From contig JAHBVF010000004.1 of the NCBI GenBank assembly GCA_019637685.1, positions 1 through 64,000 of the forward strand: a DNA stretch of 64,000 nucleotides. The letters run 5' to 3'. The notes below the pieces were generated by a model. It saw only the letters and a list, made by a program, of their open reading frames with translations. It ran no database searches and had not been told where the DNA came from. This DNA comes from Caldilineaceae bacterium. Lineage in GTDB: Bacteria; Chloroflexota; Anaerolineae; Caldilineales; Caldilineaceae. Every line of letters starts with the position of its first letter. Within the stretch, counting starts at the first letter, position 1. The position numbers were made by a program, and so were the translations under genes. This document shows, one piece after another, positions 30,345-39,417 of the stretch.

Positions 30345-30475
30345 AGGATAACCACCTTTCCCAAACCAAAAAACTGTCTCTTTCCAGACAACACTCCCTT
30401 GTGCTACCCTGGAGATAGCATAACAGTACGATAAGCCGCTGGCAAGTGGGAATAGTACATTAGTGCAGACAAAAA

Positions 30476-30505
30476 TTGAAGCCTTTCCCTTTTCTGTGCT
30501 ATGAT
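30476..30505 (+). promoter_or_regulatory. Likely sigma-70-type promoter of the thiB unit
   Basis: TTGAAG (30476-30481) and TATGAT (30500-30505) are separated by 18 bases and lie about 18 bases before the riboswitch. A transcript starting near 30512 would contain the whole aptamer. This is a pattern match only. Confidence 0.5.
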
Positions 30506-30522
30506 TCACCCCACAATTAAAT

Positions 30523-30613
30523 AGAGGGGAGCTTGGATGTGCCAGGCTGAGAGGGCAACCGAAATTGTTGTCGACCCATAGACCTGATCTGGGTAATGCC
30601 AGCGTAGGAAGTT
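30523..30613 (+). promoter_or_regulatory. TPP (THI-box) riboswitch
   Basis: The conserved parts of the thiamine pyrophosphate aptamer are present in order: GGGGAGC, the GGCTGAGAGGG pyrimidine-sensor arm, GACCC-ATAGACCTGATCTGGGTAATGCCAGCGTAGGAA for the pyrophosphate arm and closing helix. It lies upstream of a thiamine-binding protein gene, and an intrinsic terminator follows within ten bases, so control is by transcription attenuation. GTAGG at 30604-30608 in the 3' part of the aptamer could pair with CCTAC of the terminator stem (30624-30628), which would give the alternative fold; that pairing is inferred. Confidence 0.95.
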
Positions 30614-30620
30614 CATCGCC

Positions 30621-30648
30621 AAACCTACTCAGATCGAGTAGGTTTTTT
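30621..30648 (+). terminator. Attenuator terminator of the TPP riboswitch
   Basis: A 10-bp stem (30621-30630 with 30636-30645) around agatc is followed by a run of T. Its place right after the aptamer and 49 bases before the gene fits ligand-induced termination. Confidence 0.9.
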
Positions 30649-30696
30649 TGATTGGGGTGTACTGATTCTGTTGGATCCACTGAAAGGAAAAATTAG

Positions 30697-31788
30697 ATGA
30701 AGTGTAATATACGGATGATGCGCACAGGCACAGCCTTTCTGCTTTTCCTGTTTGCCACAATCCTTTTGGCTGGCTGCAATCCTGTGGCCGATCTCGCTAC
30801 ACCACCCGGTCAGGCGGAGCGAACGACACTGGTGGTGGCAACCCACGACTCCTTCAGCGCCAGCGAAGATGTGCTGGCCGAGTTCAGCACACAGACGGGC
30901 ATCGAACTCCAATTTCTGGGGCTGGGCGATGCCGGCGAAGCGCTGAACAAACTGATCCTCAGCAAAGACGCGCCCCTGGCTGATGTCTTTTATGGGGTGG
31001 ACAACACATTTCTCAGCCGGGCGCTGAATGCGGATATTTTCGTTCCCTATGCCTCTCCCCTGTTGAGCGAGATCCCCGATGCCTATAAGCTGGACCCGGA
31101 AGCGCGGATGCTGCCCGTGGACTACGGCTTCATCACTCTCAACGGGGACCGGGACTGGTTTGCCCAGAAGGGGCTGCCCCTGCCTGCCACGCTGGAAGAC
31201 CTGATCCAGCCCGCCTATCGGGGACTGCTGGTGGTGGAAAACCCGGCTTCCTCTTCGCCGGGGCTGGCCTTCCTCTTGGCCACAATTGCCTATTTTGGCG
31301 AAGACGGCTATCTGGACTATTGGCAGGCGCTGCGGGCCAATGATGTGCTGGTCACAGACGGCTGGAGCCAGGCCTATTACGAACATTTCACTGTGGGCGG
31401 CGGCGGGGATCGCCCGCTGGTTGTCTCCTACACCACCAGTCCCCCCGCGGATGTCCTGTTCGCCACGGATGGACGCACGGAACCGGCCAGCGTCAATGTC
31501 AATCTGCCCGGCGGCACCTTCCGCCAGATCGAATTTGTGGGTATTGTGGCGGGCACGAAAAAGCTGGTCGCGGCCCAAACGTTCGTCGATTTCCTGCTCG
31601 ACAAGCGTTTTCAGGAGGATATTCCGCTGCAAATGTTTGTCTATCCGGTCCACAGCCGCGCGGCCCTGCCCGATCTCTTCGTCCAGTTTGGCGAGACCCC
31701 CGACGACCCGGCGGTCGTCGATTCTGCACGCATTGAGGCAAACCGGGAAAGCTGGATAGCGGCTTGGACGGATGTGATGGTACGATAA
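30697..31788 (+). CDS. thiB: Thiamine ABC transporter substrate-binding lipoprotein
   Basis: This 363-residue protein is a TbpA/ThiB-type receptor that would bind thiamine or its phosphates outside the membrane. The N-terminus has a lipobox (LLAGC, Cys27), and the core has landmarks [36 protein letters not shown] and the [13 protein letters not shown] strand. AAAGGA precedes the ATG; a second ATG lies at 30715. It is under the TPP riboswitch at 30523. The usual partners, a ThiP permease and ThiQ ATPase, are not next to it: the following gene is an oxidoreductase. The transporter must be completed from elsewhere. Confidence 0.93.
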   Translation: MKCNIRMMRTGTAFLLFLFATILLAGCNPVADLATPPGQAERTTLVVATHDSFSASEDVLAEFSTQTGIELQFLGLGDAGEALNKLILSKDAPLADVFYGVDNTFLSRALNADIFVPYASPLLSEIPDAYKLDPEARMLPVDYGFITLNGDRDWFAQKGLPLPATLEDLIQPAYRGLLVVENPASSSPGLAFLLATIAYFGEDGYLDYWQALRANDVLVTDGWSQAYYEHFTVGGGGDRPLVVSYTTSPPADVLFATDGRTEPASVNVNLPGGTFRQIEFVGIVAGTKKLVAAQTFVDFLLDKRFQEDIPLQMFVYPVHSRAALPDLFVQFGETPDDPAVVDSARIEANRESWIAAWTDVMVR

Positions 31789-31820
31789 GGGCAACGTTCC
31801 ACCATTCACGGAGACACCTC

Positions 31821-33002
31821 ATGTCCATATCTCTCGGTCTTGTTGGTTTGGGTTCGTTTGGCAGCGCCTTTGCCGATCTTTTTATGAGCCACCCGCTTGT
31901 GGATCGCATCGCACTCTGCGATCGGGAAGCAGAGCGGGTCGCCCACTTTGCCCGGCAAGAACGCTGGCAAGAGAAGTTTCACCCGCGGGATGCCTATACT
32001 TCCCTGGACGACATCTGCGCCAGTGATCTGGACGCACTGGTCATCATCACCCAGCCCTGGCTGCACGCGCCCCAGTGCATCCAGGCGATGGAGGCGGGCA
32101 AGCACGTCTACAGCGCGGTGCCGGTCATCAGCCTGCCCGACGGCGACGAGATTCTGGACTGGTGCGACCGGCTGGTGGAGACCTGTCAACGCACCGGGCA
32201 ACTGTATATGCTGGGCGAGACAACCATCTATCGCCCCCAGACAATGCACTGCTATCGGCAGGCGGCCGCGGGGAACTTTGGCGACTTTGTCTATGCCGAG
32301 GGGGAATACTTTCACGATGTGGATTCTCCCCGCAGCAATCTGCGCCAGGTGCAGGAGCGCCGTCAGGCCAGCCAGGCGGGACGGGAGTGGGTGGCCCTGC
32401 GCGAGACATACAAGCGTCGGGGTGTTCAGTCTGGGCCAATGCACTATCCCACCCATTCCACCAGCGGGCCAATGCGGGTGATGAATGCCCACGCGCAGCG
32501 GGTCTGTGCCTGGGGGTATGCCAACCGCACGGATGATCCCTACTACGCCGAGCAGGGCGAAATCTTCAGCAACGAGACCGCGCTCTTTCAGATGAGCAAC
32601 GGCGCGACGATGCGCATCTGTGAGCATCGGGAGATCGGGCTGCCGGGCCGGGAGACCTTCCGGGTCTACGGCACGCAGGGCAGCTTCGAGAACGATCACT
32701 GGGCCACAAAAGAGCAGCGCACCCCCCTGTCTGTGGCGGAGATGCGCGACCCGCTGCCCCCAGAGGTGGAAGACGCTTTTCGCTCCGTGAGCAAAACATC
32801 GGATTTCTACGGCGGCCACGGCGGGTCCCACGCCTATCTGGTGAACGAGTTTGTGGAGGCCGTGGCCCAGGAGCGCCAGTCGGCTGTGAACGTGTGGGAG
32901 GCCGTGCGCTATATGGCCGCGGGGGTGATGGCCCACAAATCCGCCCTGGCCGATGGGGAGTTGCTGGCCGTGCCCGACTGGGGGGATGCGCCGGGAGTGT
33001 AG
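31821..33002 (+). CDS. Gfo/Idh/MocA-family oxidoreductase
   Basis: This 393-residue protein has GGAG eight bases before the ATG. The N-terminal Rossmann domain has GLGSFGSAFADL, and the family's typical VIITQPWLHAPQCI and AGKHVY segments follow. The usual catalytic E-K-P after the last of these is replaced by SAVPV, so either the chemistry differs or the lysine comes from elsewhere. It ends in a beta-sheet dimer/substrate domain with MHYPTHSTSGPMRVM. Sugar or inositol derivatives are the usual substrates. It follows thiB by 32 bases and may share its riboswitch-controlled transcript, but a thiamine role is not obvious. Confidence 0.85.
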   Translation: MSISLGLVGLGSFGSAFADLFMSHPLVDRIALCDREAERVAHFARQERWQEKFHPRDAYTSLDDICASDLDALVIITQPWLHAPQCIQAMEAGKHVYSAVPVISLPDGDEILDWCDRLVETCQRTGQLYMLGETTIYRPQTMHCYRQAAAGNFGDFVYAEGEYFHDVDSPRSNLRQVQERRQASQAGREWVALRETYKRRGVQSGPMHYPTHSTSGPMRVMNAHAQRVCAWGYANRTDDPYYAEQGEIFSNETALFQMSNGATMRICEHREIGLPGRETFRVYGTQGSFENDHWATKEQRTPLSVAEMRDPLPPEVEDAFRSVSKTSDFYGGHGGSHAYLVNEFVEAVAQERQSAVNVWEAVRYMAAGVMAHKSALADGELLAVPDWGDAPGV

Positions 33003-33043
33003 GGGGTTGATGCAGGGGTGTCGATCTAAACAGAAAGACGCCA

Positions 33044-33088
33044 AAACGCAGAAGGTGAGATCGATACCCGATCTCACCTTCTGCGTTT
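33044..33088. repeat. Perfect inverted repeat (GTGAGATC family)
   Basis: The arms 33044-33063 and 33069-33088 are perfectly complementary over 20 bases around atacc. They lie between the convergent oxidoreductase and SH3-like genes. The core gtgagatcg/cgatctcac is shared with copies at 13318 and 55850. Confidence 0.85.
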
Positions 33089-33134
33089 CCCGCCTGTTTG
33101 TATTCGGTAGGAGGCGTTCACTGTGGAGCGTTTG

Positions 33135-34007
33135 TCAGGGAACCGGTTCCAGGAGCGTAAACTCACTGGTATTGGCCGGTGTCCACGCTTCCACACCGTC
33201 GTCCGTGCGCACAAACCACCAGACAATTGTGTCGCTGTTGCCTTGCAGCCAGATCGGCCCGTTGATGAGCGTGGCCTGCATAGGTGGTTCCAAATAGCCG
33301 ATGATTTCACCGGCTGTGGCCCCGGCCAGGGTGCGCAGGGTGATGCCCTGAATGCCTTCCCGCAGTTGTACCCGCTGGCCCAATTCCATGGGCACGGCGT
33401 TGACACTGATGGGCAGGCCATTTGTCTCAAAGATGCGGCCCTGGGGCTGCTCGGCCACGGGTTGGGCAGCGACAGGCTGCACGGCTCCGGCGTCTGAGAC
33501 ACCGGATTGGCTGGGTGTCTGGATGGCCGTCTGGGGCGTATTGCTCCCACTGCTGCCGCCCAGCAGATCGTTCAGATACCAGCCCAGCCCACCAAAGACG
33601 AGCAGGGCAACCAACCCGATTGCCACCGGGCGCAGCCAGCCAGGCAGACCGCTGGGGGGCGGAGGCGGCTGCAAGGGGACAGATATTCTGTCCTGCGCCA
33701 GGCGTGCAAACATAACAATCAACGGCATCTGCCCCGGCCCGAAGTAGCGCTCGGTCGTCAGCAGTTGGGCCTGGCGCACGGCCTGATCATAGAGCGTGCC
33801 GGTTGTGCTTTCGTGCAGGTGCAGCTCGGCGCGCACAGGCCGGCCTTTGCGATCGAGCAACACCATCAACCCGGCCAGGGGCGAGCCGTTGCTGTCGGTG
33901 ATATTAAAATAGTTGCCCTGAATGGCTTGCAGATCCGAGTGTGCGCTGCTACGTCGGCTCTGGCTTAGGGTCACACTACCCTCGGCTGTGGATTCCTCGC
34001 TCATCAC
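33135..34007 (-). CDS. Membrane-anchored protein with an SH3-like extracellular domain
   Basis: This 290-residue protein has a cytoplasmic N-terminal part (residues 1-120) with a GSPLAGLMVLLDRKGRPVRAELHLH strand-rich segment, a single transmembrane helix near 127-146 (VAIGLVALLVFGGLGWYL), a Ser/Thr/Gln-rich linker, and a C-terminal SH3b-like domain (RVQLREGIQGITLRTL, GPIWLQG, WWFVRTDDGVEAWTP). AGGGGGT precedes the paired ATG codons at 34007/34004. It follows the lipoprotein gene at 34014-34799 after six bases. Such bacterial SH3 domains bind cell-wall peptides; the role here is unknown. Confidence 0.7.
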   Translation of the reverse strand: MMSEESTAEGSVTLSQSRRSSAHSDLQAIQGNYFNITDSNGSPLAGLMVLLDRKGRPVRAELHLHESTTGTLYDQAVRQAQLLTTERYFGPGQMPLIVMFARLAQDRISVPLQPPPPPSGLPGWLRPVAIGLVALLVFGGLGWYLNDLLGGSSGSNTPQTAIQTPSQSGVSDAGAVQPVAAQPVAEQPQGRIFETNGLPISVNAVPMELGQRVQLREGIQGITLRTLAGATAGEIIGYLEPPMQATLINGPIWLQGNSDTIVWWFVRTDDGVEAWTPANTSEFTLLEPVP

Positions 34008-34013
34008 TACCCC

Positions 34014-34799
34014 CTATGGCAGTTGGATTGTGGCGATTCCTGCCACTTGTACTGATGTCTCATTATAGAAGACTACACGCATATTGTACTCAATGGGCAG
34101 GTCGGACCGCAAATAGCCTCGCCACTGTAAGCTGTCTCCAACTTTTCGATAGGGAAAATCCCCGCTGGGCAGTCCGCTAAACTCAGCGCCCCGATCTTGA
34201 CTGCCCACATAGCCCAGACTGTTTCCCTTCAGACGTTCGCCGCTGTTGGCCGAGGCTGCATAGGGGATTTTGAGCAGATTGCCCTGGGGTGTGACCGCCT
34301 GTTCCTGGGGCGTGATATTCTCCACCAGCAGGCGGTGGACCCCCGCAGCGCGCACACTTTTGTCGCCCACCAGATAGACCCGCAGGCGTACATTGTAGGT
34401 GACGCCGCCAATGCCTGGCCAGTTGCCGTCAAAGTCCAGAGAATCGCCCAGGGTGCGCATTGCGCGCAGACCGCCGATTTGGAATTCAGCGCCGTCCGCG
34501 CCAATCCCGGACAGCACAATATCTGTGCCGGGAATTCTCTCACCGACGGCGATCTGTTTCTCCATTGGCCCGGCAAAAACAATCGCATTCTCCCCCGCGT
34601 TAAGAATCGGCAGATCGTTGATCTGGGGCAGATTGGGGATACTGCTGAGATCGGGCAGGCCCAGGTCTCGCAACTGGTCCAGGTTGGGCAGTTGCGGGTT
34701 GCCAGGAATCTCAATCGGCAGATCCGAAAGGGAAGGGGGCGTGCAGCCAGCCAGCAGCAGACCCAACAGCAGTACGAAAAGGATAGAAAGCCGTTTCAT
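34014..34799 (-). CDS. Lipoprotein of unknown function
   Basis: This 261-residue protein starts MKRLSILFV, with AAGGAG upstream. It has a lipobox (LLLAGC) and a Pro/Asn/Leu-rich linker of repeated LPNL, LPDL and LPQI units. The mature domain has two Ig- or lipocalin-like strand sets (GTDIVLSGIGADGAEFQIG, YNVRLRVYLVG, YNMRVVFYN). It is the upstream member of a two-gene unit with the SH3-like protein. No enzymatic motif was seen. Confidence 0.7.
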   Translation of the reverse strand: MKRLSILFVLLLGLLLAGCTPPSLSDLPIEIPGNPQLPNLDQLRDLGLPDLSSIPNLPQINDLPILNAGENAIVFAGPMEKQIAVGERIPGTDIVLSGIGADGAEFQIGGLRAMRTLGDSLDFDGNWPGIGGVTYNVRLRVYLVGDKSVRAAGVHRLLVENITPQEQAVTPQGNLLKIPYAASANSGERLKGNSLGYVGSQDRGAEFSGLPSGDFPYRKVGDSLQWRGYLRSDLPIEYNMRVVFYNETSVQVAGIATIQLP

Positions 34800-34837
34800 C
34801 CATACTCCTTTGCAAATTAGTGTACATACCCGTTTCA

Positions 34838-34919
34838 GGCACAACCAGCAATGAAAATAGGGACGCAGATTACGCAGATTCTATCCGTGTTTATCCGCGT
34901 TCATCCGCGGCTATTTTCA
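34838..34919 (+). repeat. Dispersed repeat, copy 1 (accagcaatgaaaataggg type)
   Basis: The stretch closely matches, in reverse orientation, the segment 59787-59872, including the outer part cacaaccagcaatg and the inner cgcagattctatccg. Its ends tgaaaatag and ctattttca form a 9-bp inverted repeat. It fills the spacer between the lipoprotein and zincin genes. Confidence 0.75.
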
Positions 34920-34921
34920 GG

Positions 34922-35314
34922 TCAGTACGCTCCAATTTCCAGGAGCCGGTCGTCATCAATCCCGAAGTGGTGGGCGATCTCGTGGCGCACCACCCGGCCC
35001 ACCATTTGTCGCACATCGTCCTCTGTGTGACAACGCATGAGAATCGGCTGGCGATAGATGCTGATCTTATCAGGCATCACCAGATTGTAGCCACTGGTGC
35101 GCCCGGTGTGGGGAATGCCGTGATAGAGGCCGAGCAGGTCTGTGCGTCGCTGCACCCCCACCGACCAGAGCGCGTTCGAGTCGGGCCATTCTTCCACCAC
35201 AATTGCCACATTTTCCAGCTTTTCGAAGAAGAGATCGGGCAGGGCCTCGATAGCCTGAGCCACTAGCTCCTCGAACTGTTCCGGCGTGTGTATCTGTTTA
35301 CCGTCATCCACCAA
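34922..35314 (-). CDS. Zincin-like metallopeptidase family protein (DUF1025)
   Basis: This 130-residue protein has the zinc-binding signature HEIAHHFGIDD near its C-terminus (H-E-x-x-H-x-x-G-x-x-D). The rest (FEELVAQAIEALPDLFFEKLENVAIVVE in shorter pieces, GLYHGIP, MPDKISIYRQPI) is the DUF1025/zincin_1 pattern. Family members are small single-domain proteins of unknown substrate. It starts three bases after the lytic transglycosylase gene and is probably co-transcribed with it. Confidence 0.9.
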   Translation of the reverse strand: MVDDGKQIHTPEQFEELVAQAIEALPDLFFEKLENVAIVVEEWPDSNALWSVGVQRRTDLLGLYHGIPHTGRTSGYNLVMPDKISIYRQPILMRCHTEDDVRQMVGRVVRHEIAHHFGIDDDRLLEIGAY

Positions 35315-35317
35315 TCG

Positions 35318-36274
35318 TCACTCCTTAAACGCCGCGTATAGGATGTCGGCCACATAGCGCTGTTGGAGCGCGGGGACGTCTTCCCAACCGCCGCCCCTCT
35401 CCAACAGAAGGCGCACCCGTTCTGGTCCCCAATTGTAGGCTACCAGCACATAACGCAGGTCGTTGCTTCCCAGTTTCAGTAAAAATTCCTGCAAATAGAC
35501 GAGATACGTAGCAGCTACCTGGGCATTCTCCCAGGGGTCAAAAGGGTTGGCCGCGCCCGCGCTGGGCGCAAACTCATCCCAGGTGGCGGGCAGGATTTGC
35601 ATCAGCCCCATATCCCCGTCCCGCCCCAAAGCCACCGGGTTCAGCCGACTTTCCCGATAGGCCAAAGCCGCCAGGAGCCGCCAGTCGATGCCCGTCTGTG
35701 TGCCGATTGCCTGGAAGAGATCGGCATAGGTGACAACCCTCACTTCCTGCCCTCCTTGACGTTTCTGTCCTTCCTGATGTTCCTGGAGTGCCGCGGGTTC
35801 CGGCTGGGGCAGGGCTGGCGAAACATCGGGAAGTTCGCCGACTGGGGAGGTGCTGACTGGTGGCTCGACGGTTGAAGGCAAGGCGACTGAAGGCTCGATG
35901 ACTGGATGTTCGGCGCTCAGCGGCCCAACGATTGGACGGGGGGCAGGCAGGGGCGCGGCAACCAGCGCAGCCAGCTCGGCTGGCGCGGGCATCGAAGGGG
36001 GCTGCGTCTCCTCCTCCCCGCTGGGCACGACCAGCACTACCGCGGTGGGCGGCGCGGACAGTCCCGCCGCCTGTGCCCGAGGCGCGCGGGTCTCCAGCCC
36101 CACAATCAGGCCGGCAATGCTGACAAAGGCCAGCAGGGAAAGAGCCAGAAAGCCCAGGGCCAACACTCCCAGCAGCAGGCCGGGCCACAGCACCCGTTTG
36201 GACCGGGTGCGAGAAAGGCCAGGTGGGAGGGCAGAGCTATGGGGGGGGCGGAAAGAGCGTGACTGAATAGGCAT
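35318..36274 (-). CDS. Membrane-anchored lytic transglycosylase (SLT domain)
   Basis: This 318-residue protein has a cytoplasmic basic tail, one transmembrane helix (LLLGVLALGFLALSLLAFVSIAG as a hydrophobic run, residues about 32-56), a long Pro/Ala/Glu-rich stalk (about 75-165), and a C-terminal Slt-type catalytic domain from residue 178. The domain has the catalytic Glu in AYRESRLNP, GLMQILPAT and AYNWG. It would cleave peptidoglycan glycan chains on the outer side of the membrane. The stalk suggests a reach into the wall. The direction of transcription is away from the subtilase gene. Confidence 0.9.
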   Translation of the reverse strand: MPIQSRSFRPPHSSALPPGLSRTRSKRVLWPGLLLGVLALGFLALSLLAFVSIAGLIVGLETRAPRAQAAGLSAPPTAVVLVVPSGEEETQPPSMPAPAELAALVAAPLPAPRPIVGPLSAEHPVIEPSVALPSTVEPPVSTSPVGELPDVSPALPQPEPAALQEHQEGQKRQGGQEVRVVTYADLFQAIGTQTGIDWRLLAALAYRESRLNPVALGRDGDMGLMQILPATWDEFAPSAGAANPFDPWENAQVAATYLVYLQEFLLKLGSNDLRYVLVAYNWGPERVRLLLERGGGWEDVPALQQRYVADILYAAFKE

Positions 36275-36347
36275 TGATTGGGTTATTGTATCACAATTGG
36301 GCGGTAATCCGGTGGACAGAAAATGGGCTGTAGTCTATGATAGGTCT

Positions 36348-38711
36348 ATGACGCAAAGGCAAACTTCGATACATCCGAATCAAGCGCATGGGCGGCCCAG
36401 CCGGACGGAAAAGAACTCTGCTTTCCCCTGGCAAAGGATTCTGGGGCTGGCCGCTGTATTTCTTGTCCTGTGGCTGGCCGCACTGGCCGCGGTACAGGGC
36501 GGCCAATCCGCAACCCCTGCGATCGGTTCCACGCCCGACCCGCGGCTCGCGCACTCAGGTCTGTTGCTGGTGGGGCTGGACCCCACAATCTCTCCCGCCG
36601 CGGCCGATCAGATATTTGCCAGCCAGGGGCTAATTCCCGCGGATCACTGGCCGGAGTTTGGCCTGGCCAGCGTGAGCCTGTCGGCGGCTGAAAACGGCCA
36701 GAATCGCGAGAAAGCCTTGGCAACCGCGGCCGTCCGTCTGGGGCAACAGCCGGGTATCCGCTATGTGGAGAACGATTGGGCTATCGAAAGCGCGTCCCTG
36801 GGATCACCCAACGATCCCTATTTTCCCGATCAGTGGGCTTTGGCCCGTATCAATATGCCCGCCGCGTGGGAAGCCACCGCGGGCGATCCATCCATGGTGA
36901 TTGCGCTGGTGGACAGTGGCCTGGACCTGACCCACGAAGATCTGAAGGACCTGCCGTTGTGGGTAAACGAGGCCGAAGTCAATGGAATTCCTGGCCAGGA
37001 CGATGACAGCAACGGCTATGTCGATGACTTCAACGGCTGGGATTGGGTGGGCAGCGACAATCAATTTGAAGATCCCTACGGCCACGGAACCCACGTGGGG
37101 GGCATTCTGGCCGCGGCCACAGACAACGGGATCGGTGTTGCCAGTGTGGGCCGGTCGCTACCGCTGATGCCCCTGCGTGTGCTGGACGAGCGGGGCAGCG
37201 GCTTTATCTCCTATTTGGTCGATGCCCTCTCCTACGCCCGGCGCAAGGGCGCGCGTATCATCAATCTCAGCCTTGTGTTGCGGATCGATTCATTGGCTGT
37301 GGCCGATTCCGTGCGGGCCTATGCCGAAGCCGGTGGACTGATTGTAGCGGCCACAGGCAATTACGGCAATCAGGTCTACTGGCCTGCCGCCTATTCTCAA
37401 ACCCTGGCTGTGGCCGCCACCACCAGAGACGATACCCGTGCCTATTTCAGCAACCGGGGGCCGGAAACCGATCTGGCCGCGCCGGGCGAAATGGTGCTGA
37501 GCACGTATTTGAACAATGGCTACTATCTGAACGACGGGACGAGTATGGCTGTGCCCCACGTGAGCGCGCTGGCCGGGCTGGTCTGGAGCCTGCGCCCGGA
37601 TTGGGATTGGCAGCAGGTAAAGGCACATCTCAAGGCAACGGCTGTGGATGTCAATGCCCCGCTCCTGCCCGGACCTGACAACGACATCGGCGCTGGTCGG
37701 ATTGACGCGGCCGCGGCCCTGGCCCAGGCTGGCGGGGGCGTTTCCTTCACAGTCGATTATCTGGCCGGTCAATATACTCGGGTGGATCAGCTTCTGCGCA
37801 TTCCTGTGCAGGTGGCCGTGAGCGATACAGCCACCCACACACTGCCGATTGTCGGCGTGCAGATTCACTACGCGCTCTATCAGTCACCAGAGATTGGCTC
37901 CGGCGAAAACGGCCCAGGCCCGGTGCTTTCCGGGACAGTTGCCTCCTCTGCCACGGGCCGGGGGCTGTTTGAGATTCCAATGCCTGCCCACGTGGGACAT
38001 TACGAGCTGCGTATCCGCATGGCTGGTCACGAGAATATCTATCCCGTCACCCTGCAGGATGGGCCGCTGGTGCTGGCTGCCGAAGCCGTTCAGCCTGTGC
38101 TGGCCGCGGGCAACGAACAGACCCCATTGCAATTCAGCGCACGGGGGGACGGGGGCAAATTGTTGGAAGAACCCCTGTGGGTAGAATTGGCAACCAATTT
38201 GGGGCACTTTTCCGATGGCAGTCGCCAGCGGGGGCTGTGGATGGAGAATGGGACGCTGACCGAAGTGCTGGCGGGTGGTCAGGAGGCGGGCGTGGCCGAG
38301 ATTGTCATGAACGCTGCGGGTCAGACCCAGCGGGCATTTGTCTCCATACAGCCAGGCCCTACCCAACAGATAAGCGGACCCAAACAGCTTGTGGTCCAGG
38401 ACTGGGGGCAGGGATCGACTGTGCCGATTGGGCTGGAACTGCGTGACCAGTTCGGCAACCCGATTTGGGATGCGGCACGGGTCAATTTTTATACACTGGC
38501 CGGCACCTTTGCGCCCCAGTCGCCTGGGGTAAAAGGGGGCCGGGTCGAAACACAGCTTTTCCTGCCCGCCTGGGCACCCCCACGGATCAACTATTGGGCT
38601 GTTGTGCCTGGAACTTTTGCTCTTTTTCGGGGCGAAGTCGTGATCCTGCGCAACCACTACTGGCTGCCCCGGATCGATGGCGAGGGACAAGAGGATGACG
38701 TGGGCGAATAG
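36348..38711 (+). CDS. Secreted subtilisin-like serine protease (S8)
   Basis: This 787-residue protein starts at the ATG at 36348; a TTG start 17 codons upstream is possible. It has an N-terminal signal anchor (LGLAAVFLVLWLAALAA), an inhibitor-like propeptide (about 65-150), and a subtilase domain with Asp189 in ALVDSGLD, His246 in GHGTHVGG, Asn in ATGNYGN, and Ser399 in DGTSMAVPHVS. The C-terminal 330 residues are beta-rich domains, and the end has NHYWLPRIDGE, a variant of the aromatic-LP tail followed by an acidic extension. A degradative role outside the cell is likely. Confidence 0.93.
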   Translation: MTQRQTSIHPNQAHGRPSRTEKNSAFPWQRILGLAAVFLVLWLAALAAVQGGQSATPAIGSTPDPRLAHSGLLLVGLDPTISPAAADQIFASQGLIPADHWPEFGLASVSLSAAENGQNREKALATAAVRLGQQPGIRYVENDWAIESASLGSPNDPYFPDQWALARINMPAAWEATAGDPSMVIALVDSGLDLTHEDLKDLPLWVNEAEVNGIPGQDDDSNGYVDDFNGWDWVGSDNQFEDPYGHGTHVGGILAAATDNGIGVASVGRSLPLMPLRVLDERGSGFISYLVDALSYARRKGARIINLSLVLRIDSLAVADSVRAYAEAGGLIVAATGNYGNQVYWPAAYSQTLAVAATTRDDTRAYFSNRGPETDLAAPGEMVLSTYLNNGYYLNDGTSMAVPHVSALAGLVWSLRPDWDWQQVKAHLKATAVDVNAPLLPGPDNDIGAGRIDAAAALAQAGGGVSFTVDYLAGQYTRVDQLLRIPVQVAVSDTATHTLPIVGVQIHYALYQSPEIGSGENGPGPVLSGTVASSATGRGLFEIPMPAHVGHYELRIRMAGHENIYPVTLQDGPLVLAAEAVQPVLAAGNEQTPLQFSARGDGGKLLEEPLWVELATNLGHFSDGSRQRGLWMENGTLTEVLAGGQEAGVAEIVMNAAGQTQRAFVSIQPGPTQQISGPKQLVVQDWGQGSTVPIGLELRDQFGNPIWDAARVNFYTLAGTFAPQSPGVKGGRVETQLFLPAWAPPRINYWAVVPGTFALFRGEVVILRNHYWLPRIDGEGQEDDVGE

Positions 38712-38766
38712 GGCCGGGGAACTGGGAGACTCATACCGACTGCCCCAATCCCCGATCCCCGCGTTT

Positions 38767-39267
38767 CTATTTAGCCCCGCACTGCACGAGCGGCCCCGCG
38801 GGGTCATTGGTGGTGTGGAATTCGTAGGTCTGGTCGCCTGATGCCAACACAATTCTGTAGCCCGGCGTGATGACCTGGGCGTACATCATTCCCCCTTTGG
38901 GGCAGCCCAGGCTGGAATCTGACCAGTCCACAGATTCGACATTGACGACCTGCACGCTGTCGGCAGAAGAACGGGCCAATTTGGCGACTTCTGCCTTTGC
39001 TCTTTCAATCAATGCTGTCGGTCTGCCGCCGATTGTCACTGTGTCGCCTCCCCGTGGCAAGCTGTCTGGCACTGCTGTTGGCTCTTGTGTCGGTTCTGGT
39101 ATCGCTGTCGCGGTGGGCGCTGCGATCGGCTCTGTCAGCGACCGCACAGGGGCTGCCTGCGGCGCTGGCGGCAGGGTTGCACACCCGGCCAGCATCAGCA
39201 CCAATAGCCCCAACACCGCCACAATTTGTATAAACGGCCGGTTGAATTTCACTCGTTTCCCAATCAA
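38767..39267 (-). CDS. Lipoprotein with a conserved small C-terminal domain
   Basis: This 166-residue protein has a lipobox (LMLAGC), a Pro/Thr/Ala-rich linker (residues about 35-70), and a C-terminal domain with VESVDWSDSSLGCPKGG, VITPGYRIVL and TYEFHTT. I recognise this as a recurrent extracytoplasmic domain in Chloroflexota and cyanobacteria, but it has no known function. Two cysteines in the domain (GCPK and VQCGAK) may pair. It converges on the subtilase gene. Confidence 0.75.
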   Translation of the reverse strand: MIGKRVKFNRPFIQIVAVLGLLVLMLAGCATLPPAPQAAPVRSLTEPIAAPTATAIPEPTQEPTAVPDSLPRGGDTVTIGGRPTALIERAKAEVAKLARSSADSVQVVNVESVDWSDSSLGCPKGGMMYAQVITPGYRIVLASGDQTYEFHTTNDPAGPLVQCGAK

Positions 39268-39417
39268 TGGTCTACCCTTTTCCCTGTGAGACAGCCTGTT
39301 GGGTGAGATTCAGCCACCCAGCACCGCTGCTCTGCTATCTGCTTGCGACAGACCCGTTCGTCTGTCTGGGGATAGGACGACGATCTACGGGCGAATGTTC
39401 CGACCTGTCCGGAAGGG

